From positions 62,001 to 126,000 of the forward strand of contig NZ_FZOK01000011.1 in NCBI RefSeq assembly GCF_900188245.1: a DNA stretch of 64,000 nucleotides, written 5' to 3'. Shown here in pieces: positions 17,947 to 27,774 of the stretch (its first letter is position 1; each line of letters starts with the position of its first letter). The translations under genes and the position numbers were made by a program. The stretch is from Belliella buryatensis. GTDB lineage: Bacteria; Bacteroidota; Bacteroidia; Cytophagales; Cyclobacteriaceae. The notes beneath the pieces were generated by a model. It had not been told where the DNA came from. It did no database searches and was given only the letters and a program-made list of their open reading frames with translations.

Positions 17947-18387
17947 ATGAAATCATCACTCGGTCAATTCTTAGCTTTCACATTCCTTTTTTTAGCTTCT
18001 TATGCAGTTATAGCGCAGGATGCAGATGCCATCGTAGGCGAGTGGTATACCACAGAGAAAGATGCCAAAGTAGAAATCTATAAGGAAAATGGAAAATACA
18101 ATGGCAAGATCACCTGGCTGGAGCAACCCACTGAAAACGGTAAACCTATCCTTGATGCAAAAAATTCTGATAAATCGAAGCGAGATAGAAAAATACTAGG
18201 AATGGAGCTTTTGGAAGGTTTTGAGTTTAAAAATGGCACATGGGAAAACGGCACCATCTACGATCCTACCAATGGAAAAACTTATTCTTGCACCCTCAAA
18301 AAGAAAAGTGATAAAACGCTAGAAGTAAGAGGATATATCGGCATTTCGCTAGTGGGAAGAACTGTGGAATGGACTAAAGTGAAATAA
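17947..18387 (+). CDS. DUF2147 family exported protein
   Basis: A 146-residue protein with a signal peptide ending YAVIAQ, then the DUF2147 domain: GEWYTTEKDAKVEIYK at the start, a central RDRKILGMELLEGF, and GRTVEWTKV at the end. The domain is a small beta-barrel of unknown function. It is divergently transcribed from pdeM and ends close to a convergent VOC gene. Confidence 0.85.
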   Translation: MKSSLGQFLAFTFLFLASYAVIAQDADAIVGEWYTTEKDAKVEIYKENGKYNGKITWLEQPTENGKPILDAKNSDKSKRDRKILGMELLEGFEFKNGTWENGTIYDPTNGKTYSCTLKKKSDKTLEVRGYIGISLVGRTVEWTKVK

Positions 18388-18416
18388 GCAAAAGAAAAAT
18401 TTATTCCTTTCCTATT

Positions 18417-18809
18417 TCAAGGCTCCCAGATCCCCACTGGCACCAATTCTAGCACATGGCCGAAAGGATCCTCAAAATAAATACTTTTTTGCCCTCTTGA
18501 CCAAGATTGCTCATGGGTGATTCGTACACCTTTATCTTGTAGCTTTTTCTTAGACTCCTCGTAATCTTCTTGACTGACTTCAAAGGCAATGTGTTGCTTA
18601 CCCTCAGCAAAATGGGGAGGCAAAGTAGATTCATTTTTAGTAACCTCAGGAAGAAAACACAAAAGTATTGAACTTCCACACCTGAAAAATATATGTCTAT
18701 CAGTCACTTTTGAAATGACTGACATTTCCAAAATTCCAAAGTAAAAATCTTCGGCGATGTCCAAGTCTGAAATATATAAGCAGGTTTCTTTGATTTGAGT
18801 GTAATTCAT
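18417..18809 (-). CDS. VOC (glyoxalase/bleomycin-resistance) superfamily protein
   Basis: A 130-residue single VOC domain with the paired beta-alpha-beta-beta-beta halves: ETCLYISDLDIAEDFYFGILEM at the N-terminus (first potential metal residue region) and YFEDPFGHVLELV at the C-terminus. Such proteins are metal-dependent dioxygenases, isomerases or drug-binding proteins. The substrate cannot be told. It is a single gene convergent with the DUF2147 gene. Confidence 0.8.
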   Translation of the reverse strand: MNYTQIKETCLYISDLDIAEDFYFGILEMSVISKVTDRHIFFRCGSSILLCFLPEVTKNESTLPPHFAEGKQHIAFEVSQEDYEESKKKLQDKGVRITHEQSWSRGQKSIYFEDPFGHVLELVPVGIWEP

Positions 18810-18832
18810 GTTTCAATTTAAAATACTCAATA

Positions 18833-18872
18833 CTCAAAAAAAATCCTACCCAAAATAAATTGGGTCAGGATT
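18833..18872 (-). terminator. Intrinsic terminator of the metY-metX-hom operon
   Basis: On the minus strand a stem of 12 paired bases with one bulge, formed by 18860-18872 and 18842-18853, is followed by eight T residues. It starts about 30 bases after the hom stop codon. Confidence 0.8.
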
Positions 18873-18900
18873 CTAGAATATTTACAGACTTTTAAATTTA

Positions 18901-20124
18901 TCAAACTACTTCTCCAGCATCTTGAGCGCAATTTAAACCTTCCGAGATTTGCTCAGCCCTGAGATCATCTGGCAAAGCGATGATGGATACCTCTCCATTT
19001 TCATTGAGTCTGTTGAAGTTTTTAGGTTTGACTTTTCCCACAGCAAAGTGATAGCCATCAATCTGCTGATTCAACTCTGGAGAAAATAATACGGACTCAA
19101 TCAAACTCTCAGACTTACTCTTAATCAATACCCTAACACCCAAATTCAATAATTTTTCATCCAAAGGCTTATCAAAATTCACTTTGGAGTAATTATATCC
19201 AAATCCATTTTTTGCTTTAATCAGATCTCCATACACAGCTGCACCTGTAGGTAGACTACCGGCGCCCTTACCTTGATAAAACTGTTCTTGAAGATGCTCT
19301 GAAGTGATTTTCACAGCATTGTATTCATTTTCCACTCCATGAAAAGGATTGTACTCAGCTACTAATGTTGGGATAATGAAAGCAGATATTCCTCGATAAT
19401 CCTTCTCAGCCTTGGCGATCAGTTTGATCTTCAAACCAAGACTTTTGGCCAATGCGATTTCTTCCTCTCCAAGATGTTGGATGCCAAAAGTAGGGATTTG
19501 CGACTCACCAATAAACTTCCCAAAAGCATGCAAACACAGGATATTCAATTTGCTAGCTACATCACTACCATTGATGTCAAACTTGGGGTCGTCTTCAGCA
19601 AAACCCTTCTGCTGAGCCAATCTTAAAGCTTCTGTAAATGAAAGGCCATTGTTGAAAATCCTAGATAAGATATAATTTGAAGAGCCATTGAGCACCCCCT
19701 CCAAAGCAATGATGTCATCCTCTTCAAAATGTGTCTCTAAGTTGGTAATCACAGGAATGCCAGCTGCCGCTGCGGCTTCATATAGGAGTTTCCCACCAAA
19801 AACCCTTTGAAGCTGAATCAATTCAGGCAAGTGGGCAGAAAGCAATTTTTTATTGGCAGAGATGACTGTAATTCCTCTCTTGAGCGCTTCTGTCACATAC
19901 TGATAAGCCTCTTCAGTATTGGAAATAAGTTCCAAAACATAGTCAGGATTTTTATCAAAAACCTCCTGAGGATTATATGAGAACTTGATATCAGAAGGTC
20001 TTCTTTTGAATTTGTTTTTTACCACAATGGCATCAGGAATCCATTGTTCTTTTTGTTTTTTGGCGATCTGGTAGTAGCCTTGGCCTACTACGCCAAAGCC
20101 AAAGAGTCCGATTCGTTTAGTCAT
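18901..20124 (-). CDS. hom: Homoserine dehydrogenase
   Basis: A 407-residue NAD(P)-dependent enzyme converting aspartate semialdehyde to homoserine. The Rossmann motif GLFGFGVVGQG opens the protein, and the catalytic domain shows the conserved AAAAGIPVI, LEGVLNGSSNYIL and GAGSLPTGAAVYGDL segments. No C-terminal ACT domain is visible, so threonine feedback through ACT is unlikely. It is the last gene of the SAM-riboswitch operon, overlapping metX by 8 bases, and so supplies homoserine for methionine synthesis. Confidence 0.92.
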   Translation of the reverse strand: MTKRIGLFGFGVVGQGYYQIAKKQKEQWIPDAIVVKNKFKRRPSDIKFSYNPQEVFDKNPDYVLELISNTEEAYQYVTEALKRGITVISANKKLLSAHLPELIQLQRVFGGKLLYEAAAAAGIPVITNLETHFEEDDIIALEGVLNGSSNYILSRIFNNGLSFTEALRLAQQKGFAEDDPKFDINGSDVASKLNILCLHAFGKFIGESQIPTFGIQHLGEEEIALAKSLGLKIKLIAKAEKDYRGISAFIIPTLVAEYNPFHGVENEYNAVKITSEHLQEQFYQGKGAGSLPTGAAVYGDLIKAKNGFGYNYSKVNFDKPLDEKLLNLGVRVLIKSKSESLIESVLFSPELNQQIDGYHFAVGKVKPKNFNRLNENGEVSIIALPDDLRAEQISEGLNCAQDAGEVV

Positions 20125-21139
20125 TGTTTTCTAGGTAAAATGAGGTGAGAATGTAGTTTAACTGTTCATATTCAATCAAAAAGGCGTCATGCCCATAGGT
20201 CGATTGGATTTCACGATAGGTCCCTCTTGGGACATGATTAGCAATGAATTGTGATTCTTCTTTGAGAAAGAGTAAGTCCTTATCCACGCCAATGGCCAAC
20301 ACCCTTGAGGGAATTTGAGATAAAGCCTCTTTTTCCCCTCCTCTTTTTCTTCCCAAATCATGACTATCCATCGCTTTTGTTAGCATCCAATAGGAAAAGG
20401 TATTGAAACGATTGGCTAATTTTTGGCCTTGGTATCTTAGATAAGAGCTCGCTCTATAGTCGTCTAGGTTTTCACCTTGATCTGCTTGCTTTTCTGCGAG
20501 GTTTTCAGGATGTCTATAGGTCAACATCGCTATCGCTCTAGCTGCCTCCAAGCCCTTCTTCCCTGCGTCTTCGCGCCGTTCTCCCCAAGTTTGATCTGCT
20601 GAGATAGCCATTCTTTGTGTTTCGTTGAAGCCAATGATCCATGGTGTAGCTTTAGCGTTGGAGGCTAGAATAATGGTGTTTTTCACTTTTTCTTGAAGCA
20701 GGTAAGCCCACTCCAATCCTACTTGACCACCAAGAGAGCCCCCGATCAGTGTATTGATAGATGCTATACCTAAATGAATTCTGAGCAAATCCAAAGCAGC
20801 GGCCATATCACGACTAGTCAGGTTAGGAAAATCATAATAATATGGCTTTCCTGTACTTGGATTTTCAGAAAGGGGCTGAGTAGAACCATAGCATGACCCA
20901 AGTAAATTTGCACAGACGATAAAATGTCTGGTAGGATCATAGAATTTATCCTCCCCTACTAATCCTGACCACCAGTCTTGTACCTGTGCATCACCTGTCA
21001 AAGCATGTATTGCCCAGACCACATTATCTTTGGCGGCGGTCAGGTGACCTTGGGTTGTATAAGACAGATGAAAACCTGAGAGTACCTCTCCCGATTCCAG
21101 TTGAAAATCACCTTCATATGTAAAGGTCTCTTGCTTCAT
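20117..21139 (-). CDS. metX: Homoserine O-acetyltransferase
   Basis: An alpha/beta hydrolase of 340 residues. The catalytic Ser lies in IGGSLGGQ, the Asp in IGVDKDLLF and the His in YGHDAFLIEY. It acetylates homoserine from acetyl-CoA for direct sulfhydrylation by MetY. The frame is open up to 21268, where it would overlap metY by 62 bases; the ATG at 21139 puts the usual ten residues before the conserved FQLESGE and is preferred, with 21172 as the alternative. Confidence 0.9.
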   Translation of the reverse strand: MKQETFTYEGDFQLESGEVLSGFHLSYTTQGHLTAAKDNVVWAIHALTGDAQVQDWWSGLVGEDKFYDPTRHFIVCANLLGSCYGSTQPLSENPSTGKPYYYDFPNLTSRDMAAALDLLRIHLGIASINTLIGGSLGGQVGLEWAYLLQEKVKNTIILASNAKATPWIIGFNETQRMAISADQTWGERREDAGKKGLEAARAIAMLTYRHPENLAEKQADQGENLDDYRASSYLRYQGQKLANRFNTFSYWMLTKAMDSHDLGRKRGGEKEALSQIPSRVLAIGVDKDLLFLKEESQFIANHVPRGTYREIQSTYGHDAFLIEYEQLNYILTSFYLENND

Positions 21140-21206
21140 ATCAATAATCAAGTATGGACTTGCTAGATTCATTGAGGAATAAAATGGACTTGTGTACTGT
21201 GAATGA

Positions 21207-22529
<1,323 letters not shown>

Positions 22530-22726
22530 TTATAGGATTGTTAAACTTAACTAGAGAATCCTTTTTGCTGAAGTTCTGAAGGAAATAACAGAAATTGGGG
22601 TAGGGTAAAAATTACCTACACATGGGACAAAGCATCAAAATGGCTAGCATAGCAAATCGATTTGAACTTGTCAATTGGAAATTGTGTAAATCTGAAATCT
22701 GTGGAATATAAATCATCTTGTTAAGA

Positions 22727-22834
22727 ATTTATATTTCCGAAAGAGGATATTCTCTATCGGCAGGAATTGGCACCTTGGATTTTCCAGGTTGCCAGAGGGT
22801 CTTAGAGCCTGTCTCTCGCCTCTTCTTTATAAAT
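22727..22834 (-). ncRNA. SAM-I (S-box) riboswitch
   Basis: Read on the minus strand, the segment carries the S-box core: AGAGGCGAGAGAC at the 5' side, CTGGCAACC (about 22787-22795), then AAGGTGCCAATTCCTGC (22760-22776). The outer P1 helix is a perfect 7-bp pairing of 22828-22834 with 22727-22733. It sits in the leader of the metY-metX-hom operon, exactly where such a switch is expected. The expression platform in the ~210 bases before metY is not obvious: I see no clear terminator with a T run. Confidence 0.9.
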
Positions 22835-22863
22835 CCCAACACTCAAAAAGTGAAAGGATACTG

Positions 22864-22894
22864 CAAAGTAAATTCAGGAAATTTTAGGATGCAA
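22864..22894 (-). promoter_or_regulatory. Promoter of the metY operon
   Basis: Minus strand TTG (22892-22894), 20 bases, then TTACTTTG (22864-22871), one mismatch from TAnnTTTG. The predicted start lies about 20 bases before the riboswitch P1 helix, so the aptamer would be near the 5' end of the transcript. Confidence 0.5.
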
Positions 22895-23043
22895 GGAAAT
22901 GACGAAAAAATCTTGTTATAATTTAAAATGTAACACCTCATCGATTTCTAATTCAAAAAAAGTGCTCATGATGTGCGTAATCTGGGAAAGTAAAAATGAG
23001 TACGTGAATCCAATAATCTAAAAAACGTAATGCTTTTGTCAAA
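22895..23043. other. Rest of the intergenic region between metY leader and mazF
   Basis: About 150 AT-rich bases beyond the metY promoter and behind the mazF stop. No gene, hairpin or repeat was recognised. The open frame at 22718-22921 on the plus strand runs through the riboswitch and is rejected. Confidence 0.4.
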
Positions 23044-23367
23044 TCAGTCAACAAAGGCTTCTTTTATAACTGCCTTGCATGCAATAATTTCCGCATCACT
23101 CAGCTTTGTAAAAACTCTTAGGATCCTAGTTTTATCTATTGTCCTGATTTGATCAATAGCAATCATTCCTATTTTATTTTGATGATTGACAACTACTCTA
23201 GTGGGGTAATTTCTAATTGTAGTAGTCATCGGTGCTACTATGACAGTTCCTAAGTATCTGTTCATTTCATCAGGTGAAATAATCACACATGGTCTTGTTT
23301 TTTTAATTTCAGCTCCAATTGTTGGATCAAGATTGACTAAGATAATACTGTATTGTTTTAATTCCAT
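23044..23367 (-). CDS. mazF: Type II toxin, MazF/PemK family endoribonuclease
   Basis: A 107-residue protein with the MazF pattern: IILVNLDPTIGAEIKKTRPCVIISPDEMN at the N-terminus (pattern over residues 8-36, holding the Arg-Pro pair that shapes the active site), then TVIVAPMTT and IDQIRTIDKTRI. It is predicted to cut mRNA at short specific sites when free of its antitoxin. Length and motifs look complete, so it is probably functional. Its start overlaps the antitoxin stop by 10 bases. Confidence 0.9.
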   Translation of the reverse strand: MELKQYSIILVNLDPTIGAEIKKTRPCVIISPDEMNRYLGTVIVAPMTTTIRNYPTRVVVNHQNKIGMIAIDQIRTIDKTRILRVFTKLSDAEIIACKAVIKEAFVD

Positions 23368-23603
23368 TCATCAAGATTTTCATCCTCAAAAACATCACTA
23401 ATCAATAATTTATCATCACCCCTTTCGGCCATTTCTTTAAATTTAATTTCCCAATTTTCCCTTGGCTTCGTAATTGGTTTTAATATGATCTGATCATCTT
23501 CTAATATAATCTCCACTTTATCAGTAATGTTATATTTCTCTAAGATAGTTTTGCTTAGTCTGAGGCCTTTCGAGTTACCTATTTTAATGATAATTGCTTC
23601 CAT
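23358..23603 (-). CDS. mazE: Antitoxin, MazE/AbrB-type
   Basis: An antitoxin of 81 residues with a swapped-hairpin AbrB DNA-binding domain (IIIKIGNSKGLRLSKTILEK, residues 3-22) and an acidic, likely disordered C-terminus (ISDVFEDENLDEW) that would clamp MazF. The frame also contains upstream starts at 23609 and 23627, but the ATG at 23603 puts the palindromes outside the gene and fits the family. MazE-MazF complexes normally bind and repress their own promoter. Confidence 0.85.
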   Translation of the reverse strand: MEAIIIKIGNSKGLRLSKTILEKYNITDKVEIILEDDQIILKPITKPRENWEIKFKEMAERGDDKLLISDVFEDENLDEWN

Positions 23604-23604
23604 A

Positions 23605-23639
23605 AACATTTTAAAATGTTCATACAATGTAATTACATT
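23605..23639. promoter_or_regulatory. Twin perfect palindromes, candidate MazE operators
   Basis: AACATTTTAAAATGTT (23605-23620, 16 bp) and AATGTAATTACATT (23626-23639, 14 bp) are both perfect palindromes sharing ACATT/AATGT half-sites. Their centres are exactly 20 bp apart, two helical turns. They lie 2-36 bases before the mazE ATG. Confidence 0.6.
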
Positions 23640-23664
23640 TATTCATTAAAAAAAGTTTCTCACC

Positions 23665-23680
23665 TTGATCATCAGATCAA
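23665..23680. promoter_or_regulatory. Third inverted repeat upstream of mazEF
   Basis: TTGATC-ATCA-GATCAA, a 6-bp inverted repeat centred 40 bp beyond the second palindrome. It may be a further operator or may belong to the neighbouring terminator region; its half-sites differ from the other two. Confidence 0.35.
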
Positions 23681-23682
23681 CT

Positions 23683-23714
23683 TATAAAAAAAGCCCACTC
23701 TGAGGCGGGCTTTT
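23683..23714 (-). terminator. Intrinsic terminator of the fasciclin gene
   Basis: An imperfect stem with GCCC (23693-23696) pairing GGGC (23707-23710), extended by the flanking A and T runs. On the minus strand the T run follows the stem. It lies 20 bases after the fasciclin-protein stop codon. Confidence 0.7.
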
Positions 23715-23735
23715 ATACTAAATTTTTTCAAAAAC

Positions 23736-24275
23736 TTATTTTGGCAATAATACCGCGTCGATCACGTGAACTACACCATTGCTACCAGCAAGATCAGCGG
23801 CTACTACTGTAGCACCATTGATCATGACTTTACCATCTTTAATAGACACAGTCAACTCTTGTCCTTGAAGGGTAGTTACAACTTGTCCATCAGACAAATC
23901 ACCTGACATTACATTTCCCGCTACCACGTGGTAAGTCAAGACAGCAGTCAATTGATCTTTATTTTCTTCCTGCAAAAGACTTTCAACCGTACCTTCTGGT
24001 AAAGCTGCAAAAGCACTATTTGTAGGGGCAAAAACAGTGAAAGGACCGTCGCCCATCAAAGTCTCTACCAAGCCAGCTGCAGAAACTGCTGCTACTAATG
24101 TGGTGTGGTCAGGAGATCCTACTGCAATGTCCACTACAGTTGTTGGAGCTTCTTCTACTACTACTTCTTCCACTACTTCTGTTTCTGTAGTTTCTGTGGT
24201 ACCACCTCCACAGCTTACTGCGAAGATTGTTGCGCTGCAAGCAGCAGCTAAGGATAAGATTCTTAAGATTTTCAT
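23736..24275 (-). CDS. Fasciclin-domain lipoprotein
   Basis: A 179-residue lipoprotein: signal ending FAVSC, a Glu/Thr/Val-rich linker (~25-48), then one fasciclin (FAS1) domain with [17 protein letters not shown] and the closing [16 protein letters not shown]1 domains mediate adhesion or protein contacts outside the cell. Single-gene unit with its own terminator, divergent from rlmF. The partner is unknown. Confidence 0.9.
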   Translation of the reverse strand: MKILRILSLAAACSATIFAVSCGGGTTETTETEVVEEVVVEEAPTTVVDIAVGSPDHTTLVAAVSAAGLVETLMGDGPFTVFAPTNSAFAALPEGTVESLLQEENKDQLTAVLTYHVVAGNVMSGDLSDGQVVTTLQGQELTVSIKDGKVMINGATVVAADLAGSNGVVHVIDAVLLPK

Positions 24276-24350
24276 TTTGTTAAGTTGTTTGATGATTCAA
24301 TAGAGACCAAACACAAATTCTTCCAATTAGTTTTAAACAGCTGGAAATAA

Positions 24351-24380
24351 TTGATAGAGGGTAAAAATTGAATACTTTTG
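24351..24380 (+). promoter_or_regulatory. Promoter of rlmF
   Basis: TTG (24351-24353), exactly 19 bases, then TACTTTTG (24373-24380): a full match to the Bacteroidota -33/-7 consensus. The predicted start lies about 13 bases before the rlmF ATG. Confidence 0.75.
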
Positions 24381-24399
24381 TACACGTTACTGTTCACGA

Positions 24400-25317
24400 A
24401 TGATGCCAAAAGAAAAAAGAGCGCAAGCACCTGTCAAATCCAGACTCCACCCTAGAAACAAACATAGAGAAAGGTATGACTTTGATCTTTTGACAAAGAC
24501 TTTACCTGAGTTGAAAGCTTATGTTTTCACCAATAAATATGGAGATGAATCCATTGATTTTTTTGATCCTGAAGCAGTCATTACGCTCAATAAGGCACTA
24601 TTAAAGCAGTATTATCAGATCGAATATTGGGAAATTCCTGAAAATTACCTCTGTCCTCCTATTCCAGGAAGGGCCGATTACATTCACTATGTCGCCGAAT
24701 TACTTACTGACAAAAACGGTCAAGTCAAAAAGCAGACGAAATGTCTGGATATTGGTGTAGGAGCCAATTGCATCTACCCTATCATAGGTATTCGAGAGTA
24801 TGGGTGGTCTTTTGTGGGGACTGATATAGACCCTAAAGCCATCGCCTCGGCTGAAAATATCATCAACAAAAATCTTGGACTCAAAGAGCAGATCACGATA
24901 CGGCTTCAAAAAAATCCAAGAAACCTATTCACTGACATCATCCTACCCGGGGAAGCTTATGACCTAAGTATATGCAACCCACCTTTCCATGCATCGGCCA
25001 AGGAGGCCATGGCGAGTACACAAAGAAAGCTCAGCAACCTCAAAGGTAAACAGGTCAAGAACCCCACGCTGAATTTTGGAGGACAAAGCAATGAATTGTG
25101 GTATCAAGGTGGAGAACTTCAGTTCTTGACCAATATGATCTATGAAAGCAGGAGATTTGGAAAGCAGTGCAGATGGTTTACCAGCTTAGTTTCCAAAGAA
25201 GCCAACCTGCCCCAAATCTATAAGGTGCTAGATGTGGTGAATGCAAAATCCATCAAAACGATAGATATGAGTCAGGGAAATAAAATTAGCAGGATAGTAG
25301 CTTGGAGTTTTGGATGA
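24400..25317 (+). CDS. rlmF: 23S rRNA (adenine(1618)-N6)-methyltransferase
   Basis: A 305-residue SAM-dependent methyltransferase with the RlmF N-terminal block (HPRNKHRERYDFDLL), a SAM-binding LDIGVGANCIYPIIG, and the adenine-N6 catalytic motif NPPF in ICNPPFHAS. It methylates A1618 in domain III of 23S rRNA. The start at 24400 is followed by a second ATG one codon later; either is possible. Confidence 0.93.
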   Translation: MMPKEKRAQAPVKSRLHPRNKHRERYDFDLLTKTLPELKAYVFTNKYGDESIDFFDPEAVITLNKALLKQYYQIEYWEIPENYLCPPIPGRADYIHYVAELLTDKNGQVKKQTKCLDIGVGANCIYPIIGIREYGWSFVGTDIDPKAIASAENIINKNLGLKEQITIRLQKNPRNLFTDIILPGEAYDLSICNPPFHASAKEAMASTQRKLSNLKGKQVKNPTLNFGGQSNELWYQGGELQFLTNMIYESRRFGKQCRWFTSLVSKEANLPQIYKVLDVVNAKSIKTIDMSQGNKISRIVAWSFG

Positions 25318-25327
25318 ATATTAGTTG

Positions 25328-25483
25328 TTAAACTCTTAAGCTTAACAAATACTCCATAGGAGAAAGAACTGGTATTTCTGATTCTTTAAAGTCTTTGCCA
25401 TTTCTGGTAATTATTAAATTGCAATCCGTTTTTAAGGCACAATAATATTCAAGTGAATTCTCAAAATCTAGAAATTTTGAAGC
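25328..25483 (-). pseudogene. C-terminal remnant of a PIN-domain (VapC-like) toxin
   Basis: The minus strand encodes ~51 residues ending in TAA (25328-25330), including EYYCALKTDCNLIITRN and KDFKESEIPVLSPMEYL, the typical C-terminal third of PIN_3-type toxins with the conserved Asp residues of IITRNxKDF. An in-frame TAG (25484-25486) precedes it, there is no start codon, and the fructokinase gene ends only 43 bases upstream. The N-terminal two thirds and any antitoxin are absent. Confidence 0.65.
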
Positions 25484-25528
25484 CTAAATAATTTATTTAG
25501 CGTATTCGAGACTTTCAGTCTAAGGAAT

Positions 25529-26425
25529 TTACCTTACCCTTATGGTTGTGTCTTTTCCATCCAAACTATACTTCGGAGTTCCGCCTTTTTGGGTAGCCAC
25601 AAAGGCACCAAGCTTACTGGCAAAATCCAGGGTATCTTTAAGGTTTTTTCCTTCTAGATACATCTTTACAAATCCACTCAAAAAGGCATCCCCTGCACCC
25701 ACTGTATCTTCAACTTGGACCTTATATCCTGGATGTGAAATGATGCTACCATCTTTATATACCATTGCTCCTTTGCCACCATGTGTGATGCAAATGGTCT
25801 CAATGGGGTATTCTTCCACCAAATAATCACAAAGGGCTTTTGCTAAACCATCTCTCTTATCCTTCAATTCAAAGAAATCCGCCAAAATCTCCAATTCATC
25901 TTCATTGATCTTCAGGATGTCGGTGTAACCCAACAGACTATCAATCTTATAAAAATCTATGTAAGGCGCACGCATATTGATATCAAAAACAGTCAAAAGG
26001 GGTTGATGCACCAAGTGATAGAGTGTCTGCCAAGATTGCTCATTCCTCACGGCCAAACTTCCGAAAACCAAGGCATCCGCCTTAGCGACCAACTCTTGAT
26101 TATCAGTCGTCAAGCTGATAAAATCCCATGCTGCTGGCTCAAGGATTTCATATTTGATATTCTCCTTATCAGTTTGATCGATGATGACTTTGCCGGTTGG
26201 CTGACTTTCATCCTCCTGAATAGAAGTAAGTGGCAATCCATATTCTTTGACAAAGTCAAGGAGTTTTTGCCCATCCTCATCTTTCCCCACGCGTGAGATC
26301 ATCGTTACATCCAAACCAAGTTGATGCAAGTTGAGCGCTACATTCATTGGTGCACCACCAGCCACTGCGCCATCGGGAAACACATCCCAAAGCATTTCTC
26401 CAAAACAAATAATTTTCTTAGCCAT
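25529..26425 (-). CDS. PfkB-family carbohydrate kinase, probable fructokinase
   Basis: A 298-residue ribokinase-like sugar kinase. The N-terminal FGEMLWDVFPDGAVAGGAPMNVA segment binds sugar (residues 7-29) and the C-terminal signature DTVGAGDAFLSGF carries the catalytic Asp and anion hole. It overlaps the sugar-porter gene by 8 bases and lies downstream of a GH32 enzyme, so fructose released from sucrose or fructans is the likely substrate. Confidence 0.85.
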   Translation of the reverse strand: MAKKIICFGEMLWDVFPDGAVAGGAPMNVALNLHQLGLDVTMISRVGKDEDGQKLLDFVKEYGLPLTSIQEDESQPTGKVIIDQTDKENIKYEILEPAAWDFISLTTDNQELVAKADALVFGSLAVRNEQSWQTLYHLVHQPLLTVFDINMRAPYIDFYKIDSLLGYTDILKINEDELEILADFFELKDKRDGLAKALCDYLVEEYPIETICITHGGKGAMVYKDGSIISHPGYKVQVEDTVGAGDAFLSGFVKMYLEGKNLKDTLDFASKLGAFVATQKGGTPKYSLDGKDTTIRVR

Positions 26426-27761
26426 GATCTTTCAATAAGTCTCTCTGAATCTCTTCCAATGACCTTCCCTTCGTCTCTGGCATTCTAAACATGACCCAGA
26501 GCAACTGGAACAGCATCATCAATGCAAAAAAAGCAAAAATATTTCCCGCTCCATACTGATTGGCAAATAATGGAAAAACATTGGCTATCACAGCCGCTAA
26601 GATCCAATGGGTAAAAGACCCCAAGGACTGCCCGTAAGCTCGGAGTTCGTTGGGGAATATCTCAGAGATAAACACCCATATTACTGAACCTTGGCCTATG
26701 GCATGTGAAGCAATAAAAACAAACACAAAATAAGGCAACCAACTGCTATCTATTGCACCTCCAAAATAACTGTAAGCCATCAACGAAAGTGAAATCAAAT
26801 AACCTATAGAACCAATATACATTAACATTTTCCTTCCTAATTTATCGATCAAGTACAAACCCATCATGGTCGCAAAAAGATTGATTGCACCGATTCCAAT
26901 CGTGGAAATCAAGGCATCCTCAGTGGCAATTCCCGCAGATTCAAATATCCTTGGCGCAAAATAAATGATGGCATTGATCCCTGAGAGTTGGTTAAAAAAG
27001 GCCATCAAGACTGCCATCAGACTAATTTTTCTAAACTTCGACCCAAATAGCATTTTTAAACTGGCCTTTTCTCTGATCACCTTACTCTCCTCAATTGCCA
27101 AGGCGATAGCTTCATCTACGCCTTCTGGATCGGTTTTTGACAAGATCGCCCTTGCTCCTTCAAAATCTTTGTATTTGGCAATGAGCCACCTTGGACTTTT
27201 GGGTACCCTCACGATCAATAGACAATAAATCAATGCTGGTAAGGCTTCCACACCCAGCATCCATCTCCAAGCATTGACTAGATCAGCAGTTCCGATCAGG
27301 TAATTGGAAAAATAGGCCATCAAAATCCCAAAAACGATATTGAACTGATAGAGTGCCACGAGCTGTCCTCTCCTTCCCGCAGGTGCAATCTCTGAAATGT
27401 AAAGCGGCGCTACAACCGAAGATGCTCCAACTCCCAAACCTCCAAGAAATCTGAAAAACATAAAGCTATTGACTTCTGGCGCAAGCGCAGAGCCCATAGC
27501 CGAACCCAAATAAAGTAACCCTATCAGCAAGAGTGATTTTTTCCTTCCCAAGCGATCAGCTGGAATCCCACCAAATAGTGCTCCTATCACTGTACCATAA
27601 AGTGCTATAGCTACTGCCAAGCCATGTTTCAAGTCGGATAATTGCCAGAGTGTCTGAATATCCCGCTCCGCTCCTGAGATCACCGCGGTATCAAAACCAA
27701 ACAAAAAACCTCCAAGCGCCGCGGTGATGGATAGGAAAAGTACATAATTTTTACTTTGCAT
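26418..27761 (-). CDS. MFS sugar porter (sugar:H+ symporter)
   Basis: A 447-residue transporter with 12 predicted membrane segments and the sugar-porter family marks: DRLGRKKS between TM2 and TM3, PKSPRWLIAKY after TM6, DKLGRKML between TM8 and TM9, and PETKGRSLEEIQ at the C-terminus. It would import fructose, glucose or sucrose across the inner membrane. It is flanked by the fructokinase and GH32 genes on the same strand. Confidence 0.88.
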   Translation of the reverse strand: MQSKNYVLFLSITAALGGFLFGFDTAVISGAERDIQTLWQLSDLKHGLAVAIALYGTVIGALFGGIPADRLGRKKSLLLIGLLYLGSAMGSALAPEVNSFMFFRFLGGLGVGASSVVAPLYISEIAPAGRRGQLVALYQFNIVFGILMAYFSNYLIGTADLVNAWRWMLGVEALPALIYCLLIVRVPKSPRWLIAKYKDFEGARAILSKTDPEGVDEAIALAIEESKVIREKASLKMLFGSKFRKISLMAVLMAFFNQLSGINAIIYFAPRIFESAGIATEDALISTIGIGAINLFATMMGLYLIDKLGRKMLMYIGSIGYLISLSLMAYSYFGGAIDSSWLPYFVFVFIASHAIGQGSVIWVFISEIFPNELRAYGQSLGSFTHWILAAVIANVFPLFANQYGAGNIFAFFALMMLFQLLWVMFRMPETKGRSLEEIQRDLLKDHG

Positions 27762-27774
27762 ATTTTGGGTTTTA

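Noticed and set aside
22630-22670. Second promoter between the riboswitch and metY (minus strand TTTG, 17 bp, ATGCTTTG)
   Set aside because: Spacing is short and the -7 box starts AT instead of TA; it would bypass the riboswitch. Kept only as a remote possibility.
22718-22921. 67-codon open frame on the plus strand
   Set aside because: It covers the SAM riboswitch on the opposite strand and has no protein-like features.
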